This document shows, piece after piece, positions 35,001-45,079 of a stretch of 64,000 nt of DNA. The stretch's first letter is position 1. Every line of letters starts with the position of its first letter. The stretch comes from Bradysia coprophila (lineage: Eukaryota; Arthropoda; Insecta; Diptera; Sciaridae). The stretch covers positions 1,608,986 through 1,672,985 of the forward strand of contig NW_023504022.1 in NCBI RefSeq assembly GCF_014529535.1, read 5' to 3'. The position numbers were made by a program, and so were the translations under genes. The notes beneath the pieces are model-generated. The model saw only the letters and a list, made by a program, of their open reading frames with translations. It was not told where the DNA came from and did no database searches.

Positions 35001-38000
35001 ACTTTTCGATAAATATGAAGCCATCATCAATGGATACATCGATAAAGGATATTTACGGAAAGTTGACAAGACAGAAGGACACGACGATCGAATTTGGTAT
35101 TTACCTCATTTCCCAGTTAAATATCCGTTGAAACCAGGTAAAATTCGAGTTGTGTTTGATGCTGCAGCGAAATCTCATGGCACAAGTCTGAATGACAACC
35201 TAGTATCTGGTCCAGATTTTTTGAAATTGCTTTCGAGAGTACTCTTTCGCTTTCGACAAGGCACAATTGGGTTCATTGGTGACATTAAAGAAATGTTTCA
35301 TCGAGTTTTGATAAACAAATCGGACGTCAAATGTCAAAAAATCCTTTGGCGAGGGAGAGAGAGGAATAATGAACCCGACGAATATGAAATGGCAGTAATG
35401 ATGTTTGGTGCAACATGTTCTCCATCTGCAGCAATCTACGTCAAAGATCTAAATGCCAAACGATACGAAAATGATTATCCTGAAGCAGTGAATGCCATTA
35501 TCAACAAACATTACATGGACGATTACCTGGACAGCAAGTTTTCGGTTGAAGAAGCAGTGAAAGTAATCAAAGAAGTCATTTTCATTCACGAACAAGGATC
35601 ATTTGAAATTTGCAACTGGGTATCTTCTTCGAAAGAAGTCATGGCAGCAATTCCTGAGAATCTTCGTCGGAAAGAGAATTCTGTTGTGACATTGGCCCAC
35701 GAAAACATTCCTGGAAGAGTTCTTGGTGTTCTATGGAAACCAGATGAGGATGTTTTCACGTTTAGTGGAAATTTTGCGAAAATCGACAAAGAATTATTGG
35801 ATGGCAATAGAGTACCTACGAAACGGGAAGTTTTGCAAATTGTCAGTTCAATTTACGATCCGTTGGGCTTTGTTGCACATTTTGTCATCACTGGCAGAAT
35901 CATTATGAAGAACATTTGGAAAACCAAAATTGGTTGGGATCAGCCAATACCAGAAAGCATCAACAACGACTGGCAAGTTTTCCTCGGAAATTTGAAAAAC
36001 ATTGGGAGTGTTCAAATCGATCGCTGTTATTCACCGAATTTGAAGTGTTACGATAGTCTACAGTTACACATCTTTGGAGATTCGAGCAGTCAAGCGTATT
36101 GTGCTATCGCATTTATGCGAATCGAAGTCGGTAAAAAGGTCGAGGTCAAATTTATCACAGCGAAGACTAGAGTCACACCGTTGAAAGAGGTCACGGACGA
36201 AAATATTCATCGACTTGAGTTGCAAGCCGCACTGATAGTGAGCAGATTATCCAAGTTTGTTCTGGAAGAACATGAATTGCATTTCGATGATTGCTACTAT
36301 TGGACCGATTCGATGGCGGTTTGGTATTGGATTCATTCTCAAACAAGACGATATGAGCAATTTGTCGCAAACCGTTTGAACGAAATTTGGGAACTCACTG
36401 ATCAGGCGAATTGGAGATGGTTACCGACGCAAATGAACGTTTCTGATGACGGCACACGATTTGGTTCGGTGGAATTCGTCAACTCGCACCGTTGGTACAG
36501 TGGACCCGATTTCCTTTACGAAGATCAATCACAATGGCCTGAATCAAATGATGCAAGAATATCAAACGAAGTTGAAAATTGGATGGAGGTCGTAAATGTG
36601 GGTCAAGTGGTACAAGTGGTTGAATTCGCATTGCCGCAAATCGAACGTTTTTCTAACTGGCGTCGATTGATTGGTGCAACCGCTTGGATGTTGAGGTACA
36701 TAAATAACTGTAATCCTAACCGAAATAAAATTTTCTCAGCAACGTTGAATGTTGATGAATGGACCAACGCTGAGATGAAATGGATTCGACATTCACAACA
36801 GAGAAGTTTTGCCCAAGAAATTTCTGATTTATTGCGAAAACGATTGGTACATCCGAATAGTCGAATTTACACTTTGTCGCCAGAACTTGACGAAAATGGA
36901 ATTTTACGTTTGTGTGGTAGAGCAGATAGACTTCCGAATTCTACAATTGACCAGCGTCGCCCAATTATTCTTCATCGTCAAGACAGTTATGCTCGTCTAC
37001 TCATTCGATTCTATCATGAGAAATATAACCACATTGGGCACGACACCGTTTTGAACGAGATAAAGCAACGATTTTGGATTGTGAAAGCTACCGTTACACT
37101 GAAGAAGATTCGATCCGAGTGCTGGAAATGTAAGATTCTTAAGGCAAGACCACAACCCACGATTATGGGTCAGCTACCAGGACCACGTCTTGAAGGTGGA
37201 AATCCCGCATTTCATTTCACGGGCATGGATTACTTTGGTCCGATTACGATTAAAATTGGACGACAATTACACAAACGTTACGGTGTATTGTTCACATGCC
37301 TCACAGTACGGGCCGTACACATTGAAGTGGCAGCATCGGAAACAACTGATTCGTGCATTATGGCAATACGTCGATTTATTGCGAGAAGGGGATGTCCGAA
37401 AGAAATTTATTCGGACAATGGATCGAACCTGCGAGGAGCTAACAACGAATTGAAAGCCGTTTTGGAGGCCCTTGACCAAGACAAAATTCGTGCTGCAATG
37501 ACAACTCATCGTATTGACTGGCATTTCAATCCACCAACGGCGAGCCATATGGGCGGATCATGGGAACGATTAGTTGGTTCCATCAAAACGGCATTTTATG
37601 CAATATTGAATTCCGTTCATCCCACCGAAGAGATGTTAGTCACGCTTTTGGCTGAAGCGGAGCATGTAGTCAATTCACGTCCGTTGCTGGAATTGTCTAA
37701 CGATTCGAATGAACCGGAAACGCTCACACCGAACCATTTTTTGATTGGACGATCATCAGCTTCAGCACCGATGGGCATTTTCGACAAAAACGATTTGATT
37801 TTGAAGAAACAGTGGCGAGCCTCTCAACATCTTGCTGATTTGTTTTGGATCAGATGGGTGAAAGAATATCGGCCAACATTAACAAAGCGAACTCAATGGT
37901 ATCGTCAAGGAAGAAACCCTCAAATTGGCGAATTGGTTTATATGGTCGACGATAAACAACCGAGAGGTCAATGGCCAAGAGGAATTATTGCAAATGTTTT

Positions 38001-38097
38001 TCCAGGAATTGATGGACAAGTTAGAGTCGTTGATGTCCGTACTGCAAAAAATACATACCGTCGTCCGATAACAAAGATTTGTCTCTTTGATAACTGA
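32086..38097 (+). CDS. BEL/Pao Gag-Pol polyprotein
   Basis: Encodes the capsid, protease, reverse transcriptase, RNase H and integrase of the retrotransposon. First ATG is at 32086 (2,003 residues); an in-frame GTG lies 30 bp earlier. Domains in order: a gag region with a 59-residue duplication (about residues 232-350), FYGDPQDWLLFRSQYERT typical of the BEL gag, a CX2CX4HX4C zinc knuckle from Cys649, an aspartic protease with DNGS at 731, a reverse transcriptase with DIKEMFHRV (Asp1066) and YMDD at 1143-1146, RNase H with FGDSSSQ (Asp1332) and WTDSMAVW (Asp1408), then integrase with a DDE triad at Asp1715 (GMDYFGP), Asp1777 (YSDNGSN) and Glu1827 (GSWERLVG). All catalytic residues are present and there is no stop or frameshift. 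Expressed as one fused frame, as usual for this group. Shadow frames inside it are ignored. Confidence 0.97.
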   Translation: MAEAIVSEDESANLPLLSPKELLIREKSRLEDSLSEISRTLREIEFHEKRNEMAENVFQPQALHESSREPFLGFTPKRYQSYQPGLIALAQGGVSDQIDRNEGNELRHQGMSIKALSRKALSSNVMSTNELVQNEFDANATFSLGLGRGRLFATPPQLRKQLRFASAIHRDSDARSSEQVFDEREQLNDFSKSENGNQLEYLDDDSEHSEDSDSLIISNQQSTGVSSKRKSLPVGERKSRDVQGSTKVELQYAPSNTTDYRSQRSVNFRQSTGLPQQREWDVSSIGKESVPVGGSNSRDVQGSTKVELQNAPSSTTDYRNQRSVHFRPNDGYSGQYGLGQLQNRPTLGSTFTQSTPYNSNPRQRLTSSNCALPSPTSNVGQPLSQQPSNSTDIMTRLIARQVIGKELPNFYGDPQDWLLFRSQYERTTATCLYTGEENIFRLRKCLKGDALTAVKSLLVSPNNSQAVMGILERRFGRPEDIIKSLIKEVTEAASPREDKPRSIVIYATVIQNLVATLEDLGRDDHLRNPMLLSELEKKLPTTLCLLWSEYVVDKQGVTMKTFSDWMQRRAEAASRRFMLDPVSFEPENSKKATKTKGFVNTVAKYEEPKSSVGNCRLCSGSCQKPWQCAVLLNKNIEQRWNLIKEKKLCFSCLMTGHNANNCTRLYQCGIDGCQRNHNKVLHNKMKVEGKVEQQNNITLATVQSSHRTNLRILPVIVCFNGREVKTYALLDNGSQSTLITSSLVDRLGVTGISSPIILQWPNGEFSTENDSQIVNLSIRGIFNGAKTYSLIGAQTAKKLCLVQQTINREKLIAQWPYLRDVEFESFTDVRPEILIGENNCLLTVTRQLLHDTQNTPIASKTWLGWTISGNDGRKVPEMSVKMINVNTITDEDLHALVKSSMIINDCGINDQPTRSKEDERAQKILETTTHNIGGRWETGLLWRNPDVVLPESRMNAYHRLLNLEKKFDRDPELFDKYEAIINGYIDKGYLRKVDKTEGHDDRIWYLPHFPVKYPLKPGKIRVVFDAAAKSHGTSLNDNLVSGPDFLKLLSRVLFRFRQGTIGFIGDIKEMFHRVLINKSDVKCQKILWRGRERNNEPDEYEMAVMMFGATCSPSAAIYVKDLNAKRYENDYPEAVNAIINKHYMDDYLDSKFSVEEAVKVIKEVIFIHEQGSFEICNWVSSSKEVMAAIPENLRRKENSVVTLAHENIPGRVLGVLWKPDEDVFTFSGNFAKIDKELLDGNRVPTKREVLQIVSSIYDPLGFVAHFVITGRIIMKNIWKTKIGWDQPIPESINNDWQVFLGNLKNIGSVQIDRCYSPNLKCYDSLQLHIFGDSSSQAYCAIAFMRIEVGKKVEVKFITAKTRVTPLKEVTDENIHRLELQAALIVSRLSKFVLEEHELHFDDCYYWTDSMAVWYWIHSQTRRYEQFVANRLNEIWELTDQANWRWLPTQMNVSDDGTRFGSVEFVNSHRWYSGPDFLYEDQSQWPESNDARISNEVENWMEVVNVGQVVQVVEFALPQIERFSNWRRLIGATAWMLRYINNCNPNRNKIFSATLNVDEWTNAEMKWIRHSQQRSFAQEISDLLRKRLVHPNSRIYTLSPELDENGILRLCGRADRLPNSTIDQRRPIILHRQDSYARLLIRFYHEKYNHIGHDTVLNEIKQRFWIVKATVTLKKIRSECWKCKILKARPQPTIMGQLPGPRLEGGNPAFHFTGMDYFGPITIKIGRQLHKRYGVLFTCLTVRAVHIEVAASETTDSCIMAIRRFIARRGCPKEIYSDNGSNLRGANNELKAVLEALDQDKIRAAMTTHRIDWHFNPPTASHMGGSWERLVGSIKTAFYAILNSVHPTEEMLVTLLAEAEHVVNSRPLLELSNDSNEPETLTPNHFLIGRSSASAPMGIFDKNDLILKKQWRASQHLADLFWIRWVKEYRPTLTKRTQWYRQGRNPQIGELVYMVDDKQPRGQWPRGIIANVFPGIDGQVRVVDVRTAKNTYRRPITKICLFDN

Positions 38098-38244
38098 AAT
38101 TTATCTTTCATTACTGATGAAGTTGACGTGAAATTTGATTTTTGTTTTAAGTTTTTTATTAATCGACCTGAATTAGCTTTGAATTCAATTAGCTTTTGCC
38201 ATTTCATTGATTAAAATTTTCTTTAGAATTTTCATGAATTCGCC

Positions 38245-38253
38245 GGGGAGAAA
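38245..38253 (+). promoter_or_regulatory. Polypurine tract
   Basis: GGGGAGAAA directly abuts the 3' LTR, the expected place for plus-strand priming. Confidence 0.75.
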
Positions 38254-38490
38254 TGTGGAAATTATTTCTCTGCAAAATTATGGCTAGTTTATACAACCCT
38301 GAAAATAGGGAAATTTTTTCTATGTACAATTTGCTTTGGACGAGTTAGGTCACTCGTTGTACGTATTTGAAGTAGTTAAGACGTGTTTTGTAATGTCTGT
38401 TAACAAAGAATTATACTTCGACAACGAATCAATAAAAGTGAAAGTTTAACTGAAATATTTGTTTTAAAGAAGAACCAGAAACCGATAACA
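38254..38490 (+). repeat. 3' LTR
   Basis: Same sequence as the 5' LTR apart from at most about one position. Followed directly by the GTCAC duplication. Confidence 0.95.
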
Positions 38491-38896
38491 GTCACTATTT
38501 TTTATCTAGAAGGATAAATAGGAAATTATTGACTACTGTTGTCTTGCATTCGCTCATATGATAACATCGGCAAGCCCCGAGCGCCGACTTCTAGGTAGCG
38601 TTGGGTGCGGAAGCAGCCAACAACGAGATTTGTTGGGAGCAAAGCAATTTGACATTGATTTTCTGTAATCAGTGAGCGAAATTTTCTGATCAAAGTCGAC
38701 TAGAGAAAGTACTCTCATTGTCTCAAATCTTTAATCTGGATGTTTCGAAACAAGACCTCGTGGCTTTTCCTATTAGTTCAATTGGATGCCTCACACACCT
38801 GACGCTCTGAATATCTGTAAAACTAACCGGACACACTGATTATCTGTGAGACTAAACTGCTGACTTATCAATCCTCGCTGACTTGTCTGATCCATT

Positions 38897-39055
38897 CAGG
38901 GGCGCCGACTTCTAAGGACAAGCGAGGCTCGGGCACCACTACTCGAATGATGAGCACCACTACATCTTTCCAGTTTTACTTGAAAGAGCACCACTACTCC
39001 CAGATTCGCTTGTTGTATGAGCACCACTACTCCCAAACACAAGTCGGCGTCTCTG
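38897..39055. mobile_element. 159-bp hAT MITE
   Basis: Terminal repeats CAGGGGCGCCGACTT and AAGTCGGCGTCTCTG, with an exact 8-bp duplication GATCCATT at 38889-38896 and 39056-39063. The interior has three GAGCACCACTACTCC-type repeats. Related ends occur at about 38578 (GAGCGCCGACTTCTAGG) and 41157 (AAGTCGGCGCCTCTG), which may be relics or the ends of a larger relative. Confidence 0.88.
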
Positions 39056-39133
39056 GATCCATTTCAACGGAGCGATCGATAAAACGAAACAGTTTTTCGG
39101 AATAGGATTTGTTTTAGATTTATAGAGTAGAAT

Positions 39134-39171
39134 CATGCCCGCACGTTAGTTAGCGGGCGTGACGCAAGTCC
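39134..39171 (+). other. Conserved hairpin motif, locus 2
   Basis: CAT, stem GCCCGC (39137-39142), loop ACGTTAGTTA, stem GCGGGC (39153-39158), then GTGACGCAAGTCC. Stem bases differ from locus 1 and locus 3 but pair perfectly. Confidence 0.55.
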
Positions 39172-39620
39172 ACTACCAAAAATGTTTTAACAAAAATTTT
39201 TTGAGGACGGCGGAGCATATTTACAGCAACTTTTTTACTTCTCCCCCTTAACTCCAACGACCCCCAAACTAGGATATCTGGAATCTTGGAATCCATACGA
39301 GTTCAACAAGCTATCACACGTTACTGCAGCTTCAAAATTGGCCGAGATATTGAACTTCGAAATATTGATGTTTGTTTGAAAATAAGCAAAATTTCGTATT
39401 TTCAGATAACTCAAATTGCTTACGTTAGTTAGTTAGTTCCTATGAAAAAGGACGATTTCGTAACTCCTAAACGTTTCTTACGATTTTCCTGAAATTTTGG
39501 TTATAGGTCAATCTCGGGCCCTAGATCAAAATAAGATTTTAAAAAATGGGGGTATGCAAGCGTTTTTGGGAGCTAGGACTCCCGGAAGTTTCCATACAAT
39601 GCCATATAACAGCGTGTGTT

Positions 39621-39645
39621 GTGTGTGTGTGTGTGTGTGTGTGTG
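39621..39645 (+). repeat. (GT)n microsatellite
   Basis: About 12 uninterrupted GT units, preceded by a shorter GTGTGTT segment. Confidence 0.95.
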
Positions 39646-39713
39646 AAAAGAAATATTTTTTTTCAGCTAGTAATTATGAATTATGATTGGTAAATGTTGG
39701 AAAAAGTGTTTTG

Positions 39714-40257
39714 ATTTGGGCTATTTTCGTCATGAGTGATGTGTTCCGAGGTTGGTTCCTAAATTTTGGGATGACAGATGATTCTTCTGGCACTTCCTAA
39801 CTTCCATCGGATTTTTCGATGGATTTGGGTTATTTGCGATATAATTGAGGTGTTCCAAGGTTGGTTCCTAAATTTTGGGATGACAGATGATTCCTCTGGC
39901 ACTTCCTAACTTCCATCGGATTTTTCGATGGATTTGGGTTTTTTCGATAAAAGTGAGGTGTTCCGAGGTTGGTTCCTAAATTTTAGGATGACAGATGATT
40001 CCTCAGGCACTTCTTGACTTCCATCGGATTTTTTGATGGATTTGGGTTATATTCGACATAAGTGAGGTGTTCCAAGGTTGGCTCCTCAATTTTGAGATGA
40101 CAGATGATTCCTCTAGCACTTCCTAACTTCCTTCGGATTTTTCGATGGATTTGGGTTATTTTCGATATGAGTGAGGTGTACCAAGATTGGTTTCTAGATT
40201 TTGGGATTCAGACTGATTTCTCTAGAATTTTTTAATTTCCATAAGGTTTTTTGATGT
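39714..40257 (+). repeat. 109-bp tandem repeat, 5 units
   Basis: Units start ATTTGGGT (or ATTTGGGC) at 39714, 39823, 39932, 40040 and 40149. Each carries TTCCGAGGTTGGTTCCTAAA, GATGACAGATGATTC and TTCCATCGGATTTTTCGAT with few changes; the last unit is the most diverged. No frame is conserved through the units. Confidence 0.93.
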
Positions 40258-40289
40258 TGTCGAAATGACATACTTACAAAAGTGGTGAT

Positions 40290-40734
40290 ATCAGTCAAAA
40301 AACCCTTAAAGGGTAAATGTGACGCAAGTCCTTTATCTTACTTACAAAATAACTGATATCACTGAGGGTGACGCATTGTGCGTCGTACGCGAAAGTTTTA
40401 TCAACAAAAAATTGACTTAAAAAATTTGTGAAAGAAAATTTTACAACAAGAAATTTGCGTCACAAGTGGCAGATGTTGAGGAAAGTATTGTTAGGAAAAT
40501 GGTTCAAAAATGTACTGAAAGAATTTAAACGAAAGCAAACCGAATCATCTGCCACTTGTGACGCAAATTTCTTGTTGTAAAATTTTCTTTCACAAATTTT
40601 TTAAGTCAATTTTTTGTTGATAAAACTTTTGCGTACGACGACGCACAATGCGTCACCCTCAGTGATATCAGTTATTTTGTAAGTAAGATAAAGGACTTGC
40701 GTCACATTTACCCTTTAAGGGTTTTTTGACTGAT
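40290..40734. mobile_element. Fold-back element
   Basis: Arms of about 205 bp begin ATCAGTCAAAAAACCCTTAA and end with the complement, with a centre of about 40 bp at 40495-40535. Each arm holds GTGACGCAAGTCC near its tip and TTTGCGTCACAAGTGGCAGA near the centre. No ORF. Relic arm at 14705. Confidence 0.9.
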
Positions 40735-41575
40735 TGTGTTATCATTAAACCTAGTGATTCGAAACAGTAGCCTTTAGAGAAGTTGGATGGGGATGTGAGG
40801 TATGGAACAAAATCAAGTGCCCAACTTATTTTGATCGCAAAGCATTACTGACCAGTTTCCTTGTGCAAATCTAAAAAAAATCGCCTGCGGCGCAACTTGA
40901 CTTTAGTATTTTTTTAAAATGAATTTTTTGAAAAAACGATATTTTAGGACATGAGAGACAATCAGAGATCTCGACTACACCAGGGCAAACCAGCTCTTGC
41001 CCGGTCGAACAGAAAATTGAATGAAACTTGCTTCCTTGTCATCTGAGGCGCCTCTGCTCTGGCGACACTGAGAGCAGTAGTAGATATATTAGAAAAGAAA
41101 TATTACCGGGATTTATAAATGACCCCTAAAGCAAGCACCCAACAACCAAAATATAAGTCGGCGCCTCTGCTACAACGATTATATCCAACACACTCCATCT
41201 GTTTTCGTGCCTGTTCTTGGAGTGCGTTGTTATATCGGATTTATAAATAATAAATAACGTTGCATGCAACACGGAGTGTATACTGGTCATACTGGTATAT
41301 TTTCGAGACGAAGCCGATTGGCTATCCAGTGCGATAATACAACATCATACAGCATCGCTTGCATAAATAACACATTGTACTAGAACATTTTTTGTACAAT
41401 TCTACCATACGTACATTTTGCGCCGATGGCTATGAATGCTGTCCATTACGTAACGAGATCTTACGTACGTAATGTTTACGTTTATTGACAGTCAATGTAA
41501 AAAAAAACAGCTGATTACAAAGTCACATCTATCGAAAGTAAATCTTTAAACTTCTGATATCGTGAAAACATAACA
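40735..41575. other. Intergenic upstream of SDHAF3
   Basis: No gene seen. Holds the 41157 relic end described under 38897-39055 and AT-rich sequence with a palindromic ACGTACGTAA around 41460. Confidence 0.45.
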
Positions 41576-42015
41576 ATGACTCTTCGTCATGATCAGCGAG
41601 TCCGTTTATTGTACAAAACGATTCTCAGATTACATAGAGGTATGTGGGTTTATCCCGACACATTTCACTTATTTAACTTGATAAAAAAATCTCGCTTGTA
41701 GGCCTTCCCGTCGAACTGCAACCTCTAGGAAACAGTTATGCCAAAGACGAGTTCAAGAGACACAAAACCTGTAATCCAGCCGAGGCTCAAGTGTTTTTAG
41801 TCGAATGGACAAACTATGCAGTCCAGTTATCTCATCAACTTGGACTCGGAATCAAAGGCAGGCCGAAAGAGAAGGTCGGTGAATATTTACCGGTGAACAA
41901 GTTGGACGATTTGAGAGAGGAACAAGTCGTTCAATTGTACGAATTAATGAAAGCGGCAACTGGAGAGACAGATGACAAAAATTCTAAGGAACAGCCCGAT
42001 GGGACGAAGAGTTGA
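41576..42015 (+). CDS. SDHAF3: Succinate dehydrogenase assembly factor 3 (ACN9 family)
   Basis: Mitochondrial matrix LYR protein that helps mature the iron-sulfur subunit of complex II (family knowledge). Exons 41576-41639 and 41702-42015 join in phase 1 to give 125 residues, the usual length. Seen: RVRLLYKTILRLHRGLP with the L-Y-K form of the LYR motif near the N-terminus, LGNSYAKDEFKRHK, FLVEWTNYA and LREEQVVQLYELM, all characteristic of the family. The intron is 62 bp. The start is the first ATG, just before the LYR helix. The gene converges on dihydrofolate reductase, with only 71 bp between the two stop codons. Confidence 0.95.
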
Positions 42016-42049
42016 AACGAATAGGCTTTGTGTGTAGAAGCGAAAAGTA

Positions 42050-42058
42050 TTTATTAAA
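42050..42058. promoter_or_regulatory. Overlapping poly(A) signals of convergent genes
   Basis: TTTATT at 42050-42055 is AATAAA on the minus strand for DHFR. ATTAAA at 42053-42058 is a plus-strand variant signal for SDHAF3. The two overlap by three bases, so the two mRNAs probably overlap at their 3' ends. Confidence 0.5.
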
Positions 42059-42086
42059 AGAAAATTGGAATTGAAGTTCAACATTG

Positions 42087-42741
42087 TCACAGTTTCTCAT
42101 AGATTTTGTACTGGTATTTGATACCGTTCTCCTCCTGAATGTCGCTCGGCAAACCATCGTCGTTGGACACCAATTGGAAATCGGCAGGAATCGCTGGGAA
42201 AAACGCATCACAATCGTATGTGGCCATAATTTCCGTTAGGTACACCCGATGACACAACGGTGAATCCATTGCTTCTTTGTACACAGTGTGACCACCCACA
42301 ATCCAAATATTTTCGATGCCTTCAGACAGCACTGGGTCGGATAACTTTTCCATGGCTTCGTTGAAAGTTTTACACAGCAACACCTCACTTGGATAATCCG
42401 ATTGGGTCGATGTCGTCGATAAGACAATGTTCAGTCGGCCGGGTAGAGGTCGCTTACTTTCTGGTATTCCGAAATAAGTTTTTCGTCCCATGATTAACGC
42501 ATTCGTTTTACTGCCATCGATCGTTTTAGTTGTTTGTTGATTAAAATATTTCAATTCGTTTCTAAAAAAAAATTAAATAAACTTTACGACCACTCTTATC
42601 ACCGTCAAATACGTTGTGGCGATGTGATAAGTTTAAGATTTTGATCTTTACGTACTTCAGTCGCCAAGGAAGGCTGCCCTTGGAACCGATTCCCATGTTT
42701 TCACATGCAGCTGCAATTAAACTAAATTTCTTTGAAGACAT
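42087..42741 (-). CDS. Dhfr: Dihydrofolate reductase
   Basis: Reduces dihydrofolate to tetrahydrofolate with NADPH for thymidylate and purine synthesis (family knowledge). Exons on the minus strand: 42741-42656 and 42561-42087, joined across a 94-bp intron in phase 2, giving 186 residues, the standard animal length. Seen: FSLIAAACENMGIG and LPWRLKNELKYF at the N-terminus (folate site, Trp of the mobile loop), NALIMGRKTYFGIP, PLPGRLNIVLSTT, IWIVGGHTVYKEAM (NADPH glycine motif), VYLTEI and CDAFFP. All core motifs are intact. The acidic residue of the active site is the Glu in KNELKYF. Converges with SDHAF3. Confidence 0.97.
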
Positions 42742-44032
42742 TGGAAGTAAAATTAAACTTTTAATGTTTGCTCTTTAAGAAACCGGTAAAAATAAGCACT
42801 ACTGAGAGATGGTTCAAAAGTTGCTGACGTACAAAATGTCAAACGTTTGAAATGTTTGCTGAAAAGTACTAGTTCATTAATTTGTGCAGGGCGTTTAAGG
42901 AGAGCGGAAATCACAGAGAGATGCTAATATGACGGCTGTTTAGCAACTCTCTGGGAAACCAGTTAGATTTATCTTGTATCGGGTTCAGCTGTCAAAAATT
43001 CATGTATGAACAATAAAATTGAGAGTCGAACTCTGTTTACAAACAAAATAAATTTGTACGCGATTTCTATCGTTTTTCTGAGACCAGTTGCAATAACCTA
43101 GTCAGAAGTCGGTCACTTTAAGCGCCCTATATAACAGAAAAATATACATTAGCGGCGTTGAAGTTCCTTGGAAAAGAAGTAGTAGATTTCGTCCTTGTTT
43201 GGAACTTTTTATTCGGCCAAGTGTGATGGTTACAGCTCGAACCGACGGGAATGACTGTCTGCAGTCACACAAGGTTAAGTACAAAGTTTCAAACAAAAGG
43301 ATATGTCCAATATATTATTCAAAGCGATTGTAAATTTTTGGTCAAATGAAGGAAAGTTATCTGTCATCATGGCTCGCGGTGGAAAGTCGATTTGAAGAAT
43401 GTCTTCTCCAAAAATAGGTCACCTAACCTTACAATTATTTGCTTTTCGTGTTACAGCAATGTAAATGATGCGCTAATCATGTAAACTACAAATTTACATT
43501 ACTTAGCCACATAAAGCACAATATACGTCCATGTTTCCAAATTTTCATTTTGACTAGTGTGAATCGTGTGAATACAGATTTTCCCTTCCCTCTCTACCCG
43601 ACAAATAAAAATTGAACTCAAAAAGATGATCAAGAGATTGCGGTTTTTTCTCTTATAAGTTAACTTTAAACTTGAAAATTTCGCATTATCTCTGAAACCT
43701 AGATGGCATTCGTCGGTACGCCAGATGCAAAGCCATCTGGATATCTTTTCTCTGAAAGTACTAGTGCTCACTAATGAATGCTATGATTTCTTCATCACTT
43801 TATTAACAATGTGGTCTCGTTCCATCGTATTTTTGAAAATATTGGTTAACTAAAGATCTGAAACGAATTAAAATTAGAACTCAGACCAAATAAGTCTCTA
43901 ATCGTCGTGATTATTGCAACCGGCATTTAAAAAAGGGCGTTGAGAATATGTAATAGAAGAGAATATAATAATAATATCTAAACCATTGTAGTTAATCGTG
44001 AAGGCACCCTTGTCAGGGCTGCCACAAGTAAT
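42742..44032. other. Intergenic between Dhfr and Pdk, first part
   Basis: Must contain the Dhfr promoter next to 42741. No other gene or clear repeat identified. Confidence 0.45.
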
Positions 44033-44202
44033 GCTGAAAACAAACGAGGCATTCAAAACATGTTTTGGTCCTTGTTTTCATGACGAAATTGTCGCAACTG
44101 TCAAATAAAGTTAGAAATTTCTCTATCGAAAATTACGATTGCTGCATTTGTCAATGAAAACTAGGACCAAAACACGTTTTCAATGTCTCGTTTGTTTTCA
44201 GC
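44033..44202. mobile_element. 170-bp MITE
   Basis: Inverted ends GCTGAAAACAAACGAGGCAT and a closely matching complement ending TTTGTTTTCAGC, continuing through ATGTTTTGGTCCT. No clear target duplication. Confidence 0.7.
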
Positions 44203-45079
44203 TTAAAGATTTTACAATTGATTTTGCTATTTGAAAGTTCGCGCCAGTTACATCTAAATGAAATTGAAATCTACTACTACAGAACAGAATGATACATACA
44301 CTGCCTACACTGTCACATCAATTTTTTTTTACATATTTACATTTTAATTTAAAATTAGGAGAGTACTCATCTTAATTAATTTGCAAATTCCAAGAGTGAT
44401 ACATAGGACAATAAACATAATTTATGAAGGAAGTTGAACAGCAATTGTTTGCACGTAATTAAAAGAAGTAATTGAGTAACTCAGTGAACATAATAGTGTT
44501 TTCTTCTCGAGCAGGATTCACACAGTTATGACACTGTTTAACAGTTGACACATGAACATGGATTCTGTTTTTATCGGACGATTTTTTTTACAATAAATTT
44601 GCGCAATTGACAAAACCAAAACAATCTCAAAACATATATTAACTCACATCTCCATTCACATACTGTCAAGAACCACCGTTCGGGTCGATTTCCATTCCGC
44701 TAAAGAAAGTCAATTTTTAAATTTATTTTTCATTGGATTTGATTATCAAAGCGCAGTCGGTTGTTAATATTACGATTTAATAAGTGTTTGACGGCCGAGT
44801 CGATTGTGTTACAATTTTGAAGAGCCCATATTCGATTGAAATCATCAAATCAGCTCGCGGTGAAGTGTTTTTGAGGACACATGAGATATTTAAAAAAAAT
44901 GGAAAATTGTATCTTAACGTCATAACATACGCAATTGGTGCAAGAATCGTTAGGTTTTGATAGAATATTTCAATTAGAAAAATTTATTTGTTTAGTTCGG
45001 TGTGACAAGACTCAGTTCGAGCTGAAGCGAGTGACAAAATAGATTTTGAAGAAGAAAAAATTGCATAAAATTTGCCACA
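44203..45079. other. Pdk upstream region
   Basis: AT-rich, no ORF. Presumed to hold the Pdk promoter and 5' UTR. No TATA/initiator pair that I can defend. Confidence 0.4.

Larger units (their letters stand above)
31753..38490 (+). mobile_element. Full-length BEL/Pao LTR retrotransposon
   Basis: Two near-identical LTRs of about 236 bp (31753-31988 and 38254-38490), beginning TGTGGAAATTATTTC and ending CCGATAACA, are flanked by the exact 5-bp duplication GTCAC (31748-31752, 38491-38495). A primer binding site, a single long polyprotein frame and a polypurine tract lie in the expected order. LTRs that differ by at most about one position indicate a recent insertion. No envelope-like frame follows integrase. 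Confidence 0.97.

Noticed and set aside
39714..40257. CRISPR-like regular repeats
   Set aside because: Units are contiguous 109-bp tandem copies without spacers, in animal DNA.
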